Both the position numbers and the translations under genes were made by a program. A stretch of 64,000 bases of DNA from assembly GCF_040371945.1 (NCBI RefSeq), contig NZ_BAABWS010000002.1, forward strand, positions 372,001 to 436,000, read 5' to 3'. How positions within the stretch are numbered: the stretch's first letter is position 1; each line of letters opens with the position of its first letter. The notes beneath the pieces are model-generated. The model searched no databases. It worked only from the letters and a program-made list of their open reading frames with translations, and had not been told where the DNA came from. Origin of the DNA: Litorivita sp040371945 (GTDB lineage: Bacteria > Pseudomonadota > Alphaproteobacteria > Rhodobacterales > Rhodobacteraceae). Below are positions 16,605-24,695 of the stretch, in pieces.

Positions 16605-16641
16605 GTTTGTAACATACGCAAGTTTGAGTTGTTTGTAACAT
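16605..16641 (-). promoter_or_regulatory. Paired 11-bp direct repeats upstream of the bufferin operon
   Basis: On the minus strand ATGTTACAAAC occurs twice (16631-16641 and 16605-16615), 26 bp apart, about two and a half helical turns, some 115-150 bases upstream of the precursor ATG. Direct repeats of this kind are typical of OmpR-type response regulator sites. The regulator is unknown, and the ECF-type -35/-10 pair used by some bufferin operons was not found. Confidence 0.5.
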
Positions 16642-16669
16642 TTCGCAGCTGCGGCATGGTGGAAATGAA

Positions 16670-16695
16670 AAAGCGGCCCTCGGTAGGGCCGCTTT
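16670..16695 (-). terminator. Rho-independent terminator after the first VPLPA-CTERM gene
   Basis: A perfect 11-bp stem (AAAGCGGCCCT with AGGGCCGCTTT) and 4-nt loop, followed on the minus strand by TTTTTCATTT. It lies 30 nt past the stop of the VPLPA-CTERM gene and insulates the bufferin operon from it. Confidence 0.88.
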
Positions 16696-16724
16696 AAGGT
16701 GTTGTTATAAAGTGATTTTATCTC

Positions 16725-17405
16725 TCACTCGGCCTTGCGGCGCCGCGTTGCAAAACCCGCGACGGCGAAGGCGGAGGCCAAAAGCGGCAAGCCCGCAGGC
16801 AGCGGAACAGGCGCCGCGCCGACCTCATATGTAACAGAAAATCCGCCCGAGTTGTTCAAAGTGTAGCCTTCGTTGAGACCAAAGAAGATCACGCCGTCCT
16901 CTGCTGCGGTATAGCTCAGCGCCGATCCGACCAAAAACAGGCTGGAGGAGGCGAGCGAGCCGCCCCAATCGGTATTGCGCGCCGCAAAAGAGGGGCTGTC
17001 GAACAGCGCTTGCGGCACAAAGGCCCCGATCAGCGCGCCAAGGTTGGGCATGTCGGGGCCGCCATCGCCGCCGATGGCATCAACTTCGGCTTCTTGCAGG
17101 GGCGTGTATTCAAAACCGAAAACGCCGCCTGTTGTGGCGCTGAAGAACGCGCCGTCGGGACCGACGGTGGTGCCTTCGCCGATAAACAGCGTGCCGCTTG
17201 CGGTGATTTCGGCGGTCTCGCCTGCACCGATGGCAAAGCCGTAAACCATATCTTGCGGGGCGGTGAGCCATACGCCGAAATAGCCGTTGTTATGCGGGCC
17301 GACGGTGGCGGTGCCGGTGGTCAGCCCCGTCGTGGCGGCCTCGGCGCTGATGGCTGTCATGGCGAGCGCGGCGCTCAAAAGGGCGGGTTTGAGAATGGAA
17401 GTCAT
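16725..17405 (-). CDS. VPLPA-CTERM sorting-domain surface/secreted protein
   Basis: A 226-residue protein with signal peptide (to about residue 24, ISAEA) and a C-terminal sorting signal: VPLPAGLPLLASAFAVAGFATRRRKAE, that is VPLPA, a hydrophobic helix and an Arg/Lys tail. This is the PEP-CTERM-like signal of Rhodobacterales, processed by an exosortase-type membrane protease, which is not in the window. The body is beta-rich and Gly/Thr-rich without a named domain. The start at 17405 is chosen because the extra 35 residues from 17510 precede a normal signal peptide. A second such gene follows upstream. Confidence 0.85.
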   Translation of the reverse strand: MTSILKPALLSAALAMTAISAEAATTGLTTGTATVGPHNNGYFGVWLTAPQDMVYGFAIGAGETAEITASGTLFIGEGTTVGPDGAFFSATTGGVFGFEYTPLQEAEVDAIGGDGGPDMPNLGALIGAFVPQALFDSPSFAARNTDWGGSLASSSLFLVGSALSYTAAEDGVIFFGLNEGYTLNNSGGFSVTYEVGAAPVPLPAGLPLLASAFAVAGFATRRRKAE

Positions 17406-17523
17406 AGAGTCGTGCCTTGTCAAAGAGTTGTTGTGAAAACAGGTCACCGGAAAAGAACCAAAGCCAATGGCGCTAATCTTGGCGGAAAAACAGCACTCGG
17501 AACATAACACGGCGCATGGACAA

Positions 17524-17550
17524 ACGGCGTCCCAAAATGAGAGACGCCGT
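17524..17550 (-). terminator. Terminator-like hairpin after the second VPLPA-CTERM gene
   Basis: An 8-bp perfect stem (ACGGCGTC with GACGCCGT) with an 11-nt loop, 23 nt past the stop of the 17573-18301 gene on the minus strand; the T-tract is short (TTTG), so termination may be partial. Confidence 0.6.
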
Positions 17551-17572
17551 CAGCCGTATCGTAAATCTGTGG

Positions 17573-18301
17573 TTAGCTTTTGCGGCGGCGGGCAACAAAG
17601 CCAGCCAGACCGAAGGCCGAAAGCATCAACGGCAGACCAGCAGGCAGCGGCACCGCAGGGGCAATCACATCAAATGTCGCGGTGATCGAGCCGGAGTTGT
17701 CGGCGTAGTAGTAGGGGTCGCCCTCAAACTCAGGCGCATCGACAAAACCGATGAGCAATGTATCCGCCCATTCGGGGATGTAGAACAATTGCTGCGCGCC
17801 CGTGCCGGTGCCGGTCAACCCGTCGCCAAGAAAGAACACTTGGTTCAGCAGCGGCGCGTAGGAGGCAAGGCCCAGATCGCCCGCGCCATACATGCTATCG
17901 GGGGCGGGGATGCCTGTGGCCGAATAGGTGGCGCTGTCGATAAAGGCCCCCGCGAGGAACAGCTGGCTTGTTTCGACCGAGATGCCGGACAATCCGTTGG
18001 CCCCATTGACGTCGGTATTGCCGCCCCACGAGGCAAGCGGGGCGGTCATGAGATCGAAATCTCCACCATCTGCGCCGACGAAATAGCTGTCGAAACGGCA
18101 GCAATCCACAGAGCCAAAGACGTCCGACAAGACAACTGCCGAGCCAGCGCTATAGCTGCCCAAGGCGAAGGTTTGTGCCGCCGTGCTTCCGTAAAAGCCG
18201 GTGCCATAGATCGACGCTGTGCCGAAGGTCTCGATGGTTGTGCCCTGTGCGGCGGTGCCAAGGGCAAGCGCGGCAATGGTGTAGAGAAGGGTCTGTTTCA
18301 T
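17573..18301 (-). CDS. VPLPA-CTERM sorting-domain surface/secreted protein
   Basis: A 242-residue protein with signal peptide MKQTLLYTIAALALGTAAQG and C-terminal VPLPAGLPLMLSAFGLAGFVARRRKS, the same tripartite sorting signal as its neighbour. The body shows little similarity to it apart from being beta-rich; two Cys (DCC) lie near residue 65. Separated by about 170 nt and its own hairpin from the other gene, so probably a separate transcript. Likely exported and anchored or released by an exosortase. Ligand and role unknown. Confidence 0.85.
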   Translation of the reverse strand: MKQTLLYTIAALALGTAAQGTTIETFGTASIYGTGFYGSTAAQTFALGSYSAGSAVVLSDVFGSVDCCRFDSYFVGADGGDFDLMTAPLASWGGNTDVNGANGLSGISVETSQLFLAGAFIDSATYSATGIPAPDSMYGAGDLGLASYAPLLNQVFFLGDGLTGTGTGAQQLFYIPEWADTLLIGFVDAPEFEGDPYYYADNSGSITATFDVIAPAVPLPAGLPLMLSAFGLAGFVARRRKS

Positions 18302-18509
18302 TTTGGCAGCCTGAAAAAAGGATTTACAATTATGTCAATTATCGGGCGAAATCGGGAATGTGTCGAGATGAATTTTGAGGGAAAGCGCAGGACTGTCCAC
18401 GCGGCGCGGACAATCCTCCGCGCGGCCATTGGATTGTGCCGATTTGGGGGGGTAATGCGCTGCGGCGAGCCCCAAAATACAGGGCGGCGCCACAGCATGA
18501 TCGGGATAG

Positions 18510-20465
18510 TCAGGCGCTCTTGAGATCCGGCGCGATGGCATCTTGGCCCAATGCGGCAAGGATTTCGTCCAAGGAGACGACCGAGGTTTGCTTCTCGCCC
18601 AAACGCCTCACGGTCACGCTGCGCTCTTCGACTTCGCGCGCGCCCACGGCCAAGATCACCGGCACTTTGCCAAGGCTGTGCTCGCGGACCTTATAGTTGA
18701 TCTTCTCGTTGCGAATGTCGGCCTCGGCGCGCACGCCTTTGGCGCGCAGGGCCGCGACGACCTCGTTCACATAGTCATCGGCCTCGGAAATGATCGAGGC
18801 GACCACCACCTGACGCGGCGACAGCCAGAAGGGCAAACGGCCCGCGTGGCTTTCGATCAAAATGCCGATGAACCGCTCGAAGGAGCCAAGCACGGCGCGG
18901 TGCAGCATCACGGGGCGATGTTTCGCGCCGTCCTGCCCGATATAGCTCGCGTCCAGACGGTCGGGCAGGTTCGGGTCGATCTGCAAGGTGCCGCATTGCC
19001 AGTCACGCCCGATGGCATCGGTCAGAACGAATTCGAGCTTGGGGCCGTAGAAGGCACCTTCGCCTTCTTGGATCTCGTAATCATATCCCGCGGCCTTGAT
19101 GCCGTTGGCCAAAGCTTCCTCGGCCTGATCCCAGCTTTCCTCGGTCCCGACGCGTTTTTCGGGGCGGGTGGACAGCTTCACCGACCATTGCTCAAAGCCC
19201 AGATCGGCATAGATATCCGCGAGGAAGGTGACGAATTTCTTGGTCTCCTCCTCGACCTGCGCCTCGGTGCAGAAGATATGCGCATCGTCCTGCGTAAAGC
19301 CGCGCACCCGCATGATGCCGTGCAAAGCGCCCGAAGGCTCATAACGGTTGCACGATCCGAATTCGGCCATACGCAGCGGCAGATCGCGGTAGGATTTGAG
19401 GCCTTGGTTGAACACCTGCACATGGCAGGGGCAGTTCATCGGCTTGAGCGCATTGATGGTCTTCTCGCGCGCGTGCTCCTCGTCCACTTCGACGATGAAC
19501 ATGTTTTCTTGGTAGTTGTCCCAATGGCCCGAGGCTTCCCACAGCTTGCGGTTCACCACCTGCGGCGTGTTCACCTCGACATAGCCGTCGGCGTCCTGCT
19601 TGCGGCGCATATAGTCTTGCAGCGTGGTATAGATGCGCCAGCCGTTCGGGTGCCAGAAAATCTGCCCCGGCGCCTCTTCTTGCATATGGAACAGGTCCAT
19701 CTCGCGGCCCAATTTGCGGTGGTCGCGTTTGGCGGCCTCCTCCAGCATGGTCAGATGCGCCTTGAGGTCCTTGCGGTCCTTGAAGCCCACGCCATAGATG
19801 CGTTGCAACATCGCGCGGTCGCTGTCGCCGCGCCAATAGGCACCGGCGACCGACATCAATTTGAACCCGTCGGCGGGCACTTGGCCGGTGTGCTGCAAAT
19901 GCGGGCCGCGGCACAGATCTTGCCATTCGCCATGCCAATACATGCGGATGGGTTGGCCGTCATCGGGGATCATATTGACCAGTTCGACCTTATAAGGCTC
20001 GCCGCTCTTCTCGTAATGGGCGATGGCCTCTTCGCGGCTCCACACCTCGGTGCGCACCGGATCGCGGGCATTGATGATCTCGCGCATCTTGGCCTCGATG
20101 GCGCCAAGGTCCTCGGGGGTAAAGGGCTCTTTGCGGTCGAAATCGTAATACCAGCCGTTCTCGATCACGGGGCCGATGGTGACTTTGACATCGGGCCAAA
20201 GCGTTTGCACCGCGCGGGCCATGATATGGGCCAGATCGTGGCGGATCAGTTCCAGCGCAGGGGCCTCGTCGCTCATGGTGTTGATGGCGATGGAGGCATC
20301 CGCCTCGATCGGCCATTGCAAATCGTAATGCGCGCCGTTCACGGTGGCGGAAATGGCCTTTTTCGACAGGCTCTTGGAAATGCTCTCGGCCACCTCGGCG
20401 GCGGTCACGCCTGCCGCATATTCGCGTGCATTGCCATCGGGAAAGGTAAGGAAAATAGGGGCCAT
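18510..20465 (-). CDS. thrS: Threonyl-tRNA synthetase
   Basis: A 651-residue class II aminoacyl-tRNA synthetase that charges tRNA-Thr. N-terminal TGS domain (residues 1-65, FLTFPDGNAREYAAGVTAAEVAESI), editing domain (about 66-230, HDLAHIMARAVQ with zinc-type His), catalytic core with motif 2 region PLRMAEFGSCNRYEPSGALHGIMRVRGFTQDDAHIFC and the Zn-site MNCPCHVQ, motif 3 PVMLHRAVLGSFERFIGILIE, and a C-terminal anticodon-binding domain. Full family length. The ATG at 20465 has GAGGAGA upstream; a longer frame to 20495 is not needed. Confidence 0.98.
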   Translation of the reverse strand: MAPIFLTFPDGNAREYAAGVTAAEVAESISKSLSKKAISATVNGAHYDLQWPIEADASIAINTMSDEAPALELIRHDLAHIMARAVQTLWPDVKVTIGPVIENGWYYDFDRKEPFTPEDLGAIEAKMREIINARDPVRTEVWSREEAIAHYEKSGEPYKVELVNMIPDDGQPIRMYWHGEWQDLCRGPHLQHTGQVPADGFKLMSVAGAYWRGDSDRAMLQRIYGVGFKDRKDLKAHLTMLEEAAKRDHRKLGREMDLFHMQEEAPGQIFWHPNGWRIYTTLQDYMRRKQDADGYVEVNTPQVVNRKLWEASGHWDNYQENMFIVEVDEEHAREKTINALKPMNCPCHVQVFNQGLKSYRDLPLRMAEFGSCNRYEPSGALHGIMRVRGFTQDDAHIFCTEAQVEEETKKFVTFLADIYADLGFEQWSVKLSTRPEKRVGTEESWDQAEEALANGIKAAGYDYEIQEGEGAFYGPKLEFVLTDAIGRDWQCGTLQIDPNLPDRLDASYIGQDGAKHRPVMLHRAVLGSFERFIGILIESHAGRLPFWLSPRQVVVASIISEADDYVNEVVAALRAKGVRAEADIRNEKINYKVREHSLGKVPVILAVGAREVEERSVTVRRLGEKQTSVVSLDEILAALGQDAIAPDLKSA

Positions 20466-20588
20466 GTCGGCTCTCCTCGTCGGTTTGGCGCCCACTGAAC
20501 GCCCGGTTGCGGGTTATGATGCGGCCTCAATGGCAAAGCGGGCCGCGCCTGTCAACGCCGCCCGCTTTTTTGGGGCGATTTTATGCGC

Positions 20589-21008
20589 TTATGACGCGGC
20601 AAAACCCGCCGCAAACACCGCGTATCCCATGATCAGACAGCAAACCCAGCCGCCCAGAAAGATCAGCGGGCGCAGCGGCATTTTCGCGATGCCGCTGATC
20701 ATGCCGACCGCATGGGCCACGCGCAGCCAGAAAAACGCAATCGCCGTCCATGTGGTCAGCGCGGTGAACCCGTCCATCCGGTCCACAATCAAGACCAGAA
20801 CCGCGAAAGGCATCGCCTGTTCCAGAAGGTTGAGATGGGCGCGAAAGGCGCGGTGCACCCAAGGTTTCAAACGGCTCACATCATGCGGGCGGGCGAAACC
20901 GTCCGTGGCCGCAGGATCCGAGGAGGAGCCGACGATAAAAGGGATCCACAGCGAGGCCGCAAGCAGCATCAAACAGGTCAAAACACCAAGTTCGGTAGGG
21001 AAATCCAT
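20589..21008 (-). CDS. MAPEG family membrane protein
   Basis: A 139-residue, four-helix inner-membrane protein of the MAPEG superfamily (membrane-associated eicosanoid/glutathione metabolism). Conserved features are HRAFRAHLNLLEQAMPFAVLVLIVDRMDG (the R/N/E helix 2 block) and FWLRVAHAVGMISGI. Bacterial members are mostly uncharacterised and need not bind glutathione. It lies 11 nt downstream of the ArsR-SRPBCC gene, same strand, so the two likely form an operon. Confidence 0.85.
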   Translation of the reverse strand: MDFPTELGVLTCLMLLAASLWIPFIVGSSSDPAATDGFARPHDVSRLKPWVHRAFRAHLNLLEQAMPFAVLVLIVDRMDGFTALTTWTAIAFFWLRVAHAVGMISGIAKMPLRPLIFLGGWVCCLIMGYAVFAAGFAAS

Positions 21009-21019
21009 CTGTGCGTCTC

Positions 21020-21769
21020 CTAGGCTTGCATTGCGGATTTGAGGCCGCTGCCGGTTTCCAGATAGCTTTTGAGCGAGGCGGCCAGACGCGCCCAGCCTTC
21101 GGCAAATCCTTCCTGACCGGCGGCGATGTCGTAATGCTCGATGGTCAACTTGCAGCTCTCGCCCTGCGGCTCGATGAGGTAGACCATATGGCTGGCGGGC
21201 GCATCGGGGCCCATGAACAGCGGCTCGAAGGTCATGGCAATGCGCGATTTGGGGTCCATTTCGGTAGTGACTTGGCGCAGCATCGCCGCCCCGTCGGGTA
21301 AGATAAACGCCGTGGCCGCGCCCACGGCGGCATTGCCCTGCACCACGTTGCAGGCGAAATGATAGCGGGCCATTTCATCGGCCTCGGTCAGCGCCGACCA
21401 CAGCGCATCTTGGGTGCAGCGGATAAAGGTCTGCATCATGAAATCGGGTTTGCTCATCTTGGTATCTCTTTCCAATTTGGCCTTCAGGGCGCTCAAGGCG
21501 CGGGCCTGTGGTTGCAAGAACGGCGCGACCCAGCGGTCCATCAGTTCCTGCAAGGGGAGGGGGTTGAGGTAGTGATATTTGAACCGTCCGGATTTTCGCG
21601 TGAGGATCAGGCCAGCCTCTTCCAACACCTTCAGGTGCTTCATGACCCCGAAACGGCTCATTTGCAGATGCGCCTCCAGATCGGAAAGCGATTGCCCGTC
21701 GCGCATGCGCAAAGCATCCAGCAAGGTGCGGCGGGCGGGGTCGTTGAGGGCTTTGAAAATACTGTCCAT
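21020..21769 (-). CDS. ArsR-type HTH fused to SRPBCC (AHSA1-like) domain
   Basis: A 249-residue two-domain protein. Residues 1-90: ArsR winged helix (IFKALNDPARRTLLDALRMRDGQSLSDLEAHLQMSRFGVMKHLKVLEEAGLILTRKSGRFKYHYLNPLPLQELMDRW). Residues 100-245: SRPBCC/AHSA1 domain (FIRCTQDALWSALTEADEMARYHF, IAMTFEPLF, CKLTIEHYD, GWARLAASLKSYLETG), a hydrophobic ligand pocket fold. No metal-binding Cys as in classical ArsR. Such fusions are probable ligand-responsive repressors. Start 21769 is chosen as the first residue of the HTH domain; a longer frame to 21805 exists. Confidence 0.87.
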   Translation of the reverse strand: MDSIFKALNDPARRTLLDALRMRDGQSLSDLEAHLQMSRFGVMKHLKVLEEAGLILTRKSGRFKYHYLNPLPLQELMDRWVAPFLQPQARALSALKAKLERDTKMSKPDFMMQTFIRCTQDALWSALTEADEMARYHFACNVVQGNAAVGAATAFILPDGAAMLRQVTTEMDPKSRIAMTFEPLFMGPDAPASHMVYLIEPQGESCKLTIEHYDIAAGQEGFAEGWARLAASLKSYLETGSGLKSAMQA

Positions 21770-21793
21770 GGGGGGAGTATATGTGATTCTACA

Positions 21794-21803
21794 GTCACGT
21801 GAC
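21794..21803. promoter_or_regulatory. Short palindrome in the ArsR-SRPBCC promoter region
   Basis: GTCACGTGAC is a perfect 10-bp palindrome 25 bases upstream of the ArsR-SRPBCC ATG, inside a wider AT-richer patch. It is a plausible autoregulatory operator, but a 10-bp palindrome is weak evidence by itself. Confidence 0.35.
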
Positions 21804-21819
21804 AATAGGGTAACTTATA

Positions 21820-21861
21820 GTGCGTGAGATGTTGTGCGTCAGATGTTGCGCGTCAGATGCC
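21820..21861. repeat. Three tandem 14-bp repeats
   Basis: Imperfect tandem copies GTGCGTGAGATGTT, GTGCGTCAGATGTT and GCGCGTCAGATGCC lie in the divergent gap between the ArsR-SRPBCC gene and the MFS gene. They could be a small variable repeat or clustered protein sites. Confidence 0.6.
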
Positions 21862-21995
21862 GCGCAGGATGGAGATTTCATCGCGCGTCGCGCGCGCAAC
21901 CCGCGTGCAGTTGATCGCCTTGCAAAGCCGACTGGTCGCGCGGGGCAAATGCCTTAAATCCTGCTGCACGGCCCCGCACCTCAAGGACAGACCAT

Positions 21996-23267
21996 ATGCA
22001 AGACGCCCGCCAGATCGCCGCCTTCGAGCGGATCACCGGACAGCCCCAATCGCAAAAGGACGCGGTGGAGGCGCGCAACGGGCTGCGCCATATCGCGGCT
22101 CTGGTGATGACCAAGCTGAGCGACGGGTTGATCGACCCCAAACTGGTGCTCAGCTGGCTTTTGACCCACCTCGGCGCGCCTGCGCTTTATGCGGGGGCCT
22201 TGGTGCCGATCCGCGAGGCGGGGGCGCTCTTGCCGCAGCTTTTGCTCGCGGACCGGTTGGAGCGTATGGCGCGGCGCAAATGGATGTGGGTCGCCGGATC
22301 ATTGGTGCAGGGCTTGGCGGCGGGGGCGATTGCCTTGGCGGCGCTGGTGCTCAAAGGGGCGGCAGCGGGGGCGGCGATTTGCGCGGCCTTGGCGGTTTTG
22401 GCGGTGGCGCGCGCCGCCGCATCGGTGAGCTACAAGGAGGTGCTGGGCAAAACCGTGCATCAAGCGCGGCGCGGCGCGGTGACCGGCATGGCCGGCTCCA
22501 TCGCCTCGCTGGCGGTATTCGGTTTCGCGCTGCTGCTGATCTCGGGCGCGGCCTCGGGCGCAGGGGCGATCATCGGCGCGATTGGCTTGGCGGGCGCGCT
22601 TTGGGCGGCGGCGGCATGGGTCTTTGCCCGCCTCGAAGAGGCCGAGGGCACGCCGCAGGGGCCGCAAGGCCTCGCCTTTTGGAGCGTGCTGCGTCAAAGC
22701 GCGCCGCTGCGCCGCTATATCATCGTGCGCGGCCTGTTGGTTTCGACAGCGCTGGCTCCGCCCTATCTGGTGGTCATGGCGCAGCAGGCGGGAGCCGAGG
22801 GGCTGTCGCGTTTGGGGGGGATGGTGCTGGCCTCGGCTTTGGCGTCGTTTTTGTCCTCCTACATCTGGGGCCGTATGGCCGATGACTCCAGCCGCCGTGT
22901 TTTGATGACCTCGGGGCTTTTGGCCCTCGCGGCTATGGCGGCGGCTTTGGCGCTGGGGGCTGCGGGGCTGGCAGGGGCGTGGTGGGCCATGCCCGCCGCG
23001 CTTTTTGTCTTGATGATCGCCTATCACGGGGTGCGGCAGGGGCGCTCGATCTACCTTGTCGACATGACCCCAGAGGGCAAGCGCGGGCGCTACGGCGCGG
23101 TGGCCAATACCGCCATCGGCACGATTTTGCTGCTCGCGGGGGCCTTGGGCGGCGGTGCCTCCCTGATGGGCCCCGAAGCGGTGATTGCGCTATTTGCCGC
23201 GATGGCCTTGGCGGGCGGGATTTTGGCGGCGGGCTTGCCGGAGGCGGCGGCGCAGGGCGGCGCCTAG
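21996..23267 (+). CDS. MFS transporter
   Basis: A 423-residue inner-membrane protein with about 12 helices, probably of the major facilitator superfamily. Blocks: LSWLLTHLGAPALYAGALVPIREAGALLPQLLLADRLERMARRKWMWVAGSLVQGLAAGAIALAAL (first helices), and LSSYIWGRMADDSSRRVLMTSGLLALAAMAA in the second half, an MFS loop with D and R residues. The N-terminal 40 residues are cytoplasmic. Substrate unknown. AAGGAC lies upstream of the ATG. Ends 118 nt before the hydrolase gene. Confidence 0.83.
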   Translation: MQDARQIAAFERITGQPQSQKDAVEARNGLRHIAALVMTKLSDGLIDPKLVLSWLLTHLGAPALYAGALVPIREAGALLPQLLLADRLERMARRKWMWVAGSLVQGLAAGAIALAALVLKGAAAGAAICAALAVLAVARAAASVSYKEVLGKTVHQARRGAVTGMAGSIASLAVFGFALLLISGAASGAGAIIGAIGLAGALWAAAAWVFARLEEAEGTPQGPQGLAFWSVLRQSAPLRRYIIVRGLLVSTALAPPYLVVMAQQAGAEGLSRLGGMVLASALASFLSSYIWGRMADDSSRRVLMTSGLLALAAMAAALALGAAGLAGAWWAMPAALFVLMIAYHGVRQGRSIYLVDMTPEGKRGRYGAVANTAIGTILLLAGALGGGASLMGPEAVIALFAAMALAGGILAAGLPEAAAQGGA

Positions 23268-23385
23268 GGCGAAATCGCGCTTTTCTCGGGCGCGTGGATG
23301 CGGCAGGTTGCCCGCGATGATCCGATCCGCGATGATCGGGCCAAACCCTGTTCGTCCGAAACGATCCGCCCGCAGGAGAGCGCCG

Positions 23386-24162
23386 ATGACCGACACCGCC
23401 CCGCAATTTTTCGACGGCCCCAAGGGCCGCCGCCTTGCCTATCATCTCACCAAAGGCCGCGCGGATGCGCCGCCCGCGCCCGGTGTGGTGTTTTTGGGCG
23501 GGTTCAAATCCGACATGGGCGGGACCAAAGCCGTGCACCTGCAGGCATGGGCCGAACGCATGGGGCGCGATTTTTTGCGCTTTGATTATTCGGGCCACGG
23601 CGAAAGCTCCGAAGCCTTCGAGGACGGGGCCATCGGCGATTGGGCCGAGGACGCCCAAGCCATCATCGAAGGCGTCACCCGCGGCCCGCAAATCCTCGTC
23701 GGCTCGTCGATGGGCGGGTGGATTTCCTTGCTCTTGTGCAAACGGATGACGGACCGCATTGCCGGTCTGGTCACCATCGCCGCCGCCCCCGATTTCACCG
23801 AAGACAGCATGTGGGCGGGGTTTGACGCCGAGCAGCGCGCGGCCTTGGAGCGCGAGGGCCGTGTGGCTTTGCCTTCCGATTATGGCGATCCCTATATCAT
23901 CACCAAACGGTTGATCGAGGAGGGGCGCGGGCAATTGGTCCTGCGCGCGCCTTTGGCGCTGCCGTTTCCGGTGCGCATGTTGCAAGGCACGGCGGATGCC
24001 GATGTCGATCAATCCGTCGCCCTGCGGCTTTTGGAGCATGTCGAGGGCAGCGATATCCGCCTGACCCTCGTCAAAGGCGCCGATCACCGCTTTTCCGATC
24101 CCGATTGCCTCGCCCTGATCGAGGCCTCGGTCAATAAAGTCACGGCGCGCGCCGCCCTGTGA
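23386..24162 (+). CDS. Alpha/beta hydrolase (acyl-thioesterase/esterase type, ABHD10/BPHL-like)
   Basis: A 258-residue cytoplasmic alpha/beta hydrolase. The nucleophile elbow is GSSMGG (SSMGGWISL, about residue 107), oxyanion region FLGGFKSDMGGTKA near 35-48, acid residue in LQGTADADVD, and the catalytic His in KGADHRFSD near the C-terminus. These are close to the bacterial relatives of ABHD10 thioesterase. The start at 23386 follows AGGAG; the upstream frame extension from 23185 overlaps the MFS gene. Substrate unknown. Confidence 0.87.
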   Translation: MTDTAPQFFDGPKGRRLAYHLTKGRADAPPAPGVVFLGGFKSDMGGTKAVHLQAWAERMGRDFLRFDYSGHGESSEAFEDGAIGDWAEDAQAIIEGVTRGPQILVGSSMGGWISLLLCKRMTDRIAGLVTIAAAPDFTEDSMWAGFDAEQRAALEREGRVALPSDYGDPYIITKRLIEEGRGQLVLRAPLALPFPVRMLQGTADADVDQSVALRLLEHVEGSDIRLTLVKGADHRFSDPDCLALIEASVNKVTARAAL

Positions 24163-24170
24163 CGGGCGCA

Positions 24171-24209
24171 GCATTCAGTAAAAGCATTCAGCAAAAGCAT
24201 TCAAACACC
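24171..24209. repeat. Three tandem 13-bp repeats
   Basis: GCATTCAGTAAAA, GCATTCAGCAAAA and GCATTCAAACACC follow each other directly between the hydrolase stop and the VOC gene start. The AT-rich unit contrasts with the surrounding DNA. No hairpin; role unknown. Confidence 0.7.
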
Positions 24210-24233
24210 AGCGATCAATTATTGGAGTGAGAT

Positions 24234-24695
24234 ATGAGCAAAGTCATGGAACAACGGGTCTCGCTGATCACCCTCGGGGTGCGCGACGTCGAGGCGCAGG
24301 CGCGGTTTTATGACGCGCTGGGCTGGGCGCGCGTGCCCTCGCAAGACGGGGTGGTCGCCTATGATCTGATCGGGCAATGCATGGGGCTCTACCCCCTCGA
24401 GATGCTGGCGCGCGATATGGGCGTGCCGGTCGAGAGCCTCGGGCATGGCGCGGCCACCTACGGCTATAATGTGCGCACCAAGCAAGAGGTCGCCCCCGTT
24501 CTGGCCGCCGCCGAAGCGGCAGGCGCCAAAATCCTCAAACCCGCGCATGACGTGTTTTGGGGCGGGCATATCGGATATTTCGCCGATCCCGAAGGCCATA
24601 TCTGGGAGGTGGCGCATAATCCGTTTTCGCCCCTGTCTCCCGACGGCGCCTTTCGGTGGAACGGCTATGGCGATGCCGAGCCGCCCGCGCCATGA
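24234..24695 (+). CDS. VOC family (glyoxalase/bleomycin-resistance fold) protein
   Basis: A 153-residue single-chain VOC protein: VSLITLGVRDVEAQARFYDALGWARVPSQDGVVAYDLIGQCMGLYPLEMLARDMGV, and later VFWGGHIGYFADPEGHIWEVAHNPF. The C-terminal GYFADPEGHIWEV is the standard end of VOC domains with the metal-ligand Glu. No enzymatic function can be assigned. It overlaps the next gene by four bases (ATGA), implying translational coupling. Confidence 0.87.
   Translation: MSKVMEQRVSLITLGVRDVEAQARFYDALGWARVPSQDGVVAYDLIGQCMGLYPLEMLARDMGVPVESLGHGAATYGYNVRTKQEVAPVLAAAEAAGAKILKPAHDVFWGGHIGYFADPEGHIWEVAHNPFSPLSPDGAFRWNGYGDAEPPAP

Noticed and set aside
16491..16669. An ECF sigma-factor promoter (GTAAC...CGTC) before the bufferin operon
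   Set aside because: No pair with proper spacing was found; only the 11-bp direct repeats stand out.
18543..20498. A 651-codon open frame opposite thrS
   Set aside because: It is the antisense of a full-length, well-recognised synthetase; the translation has no domain and follows the third-position GC bias.
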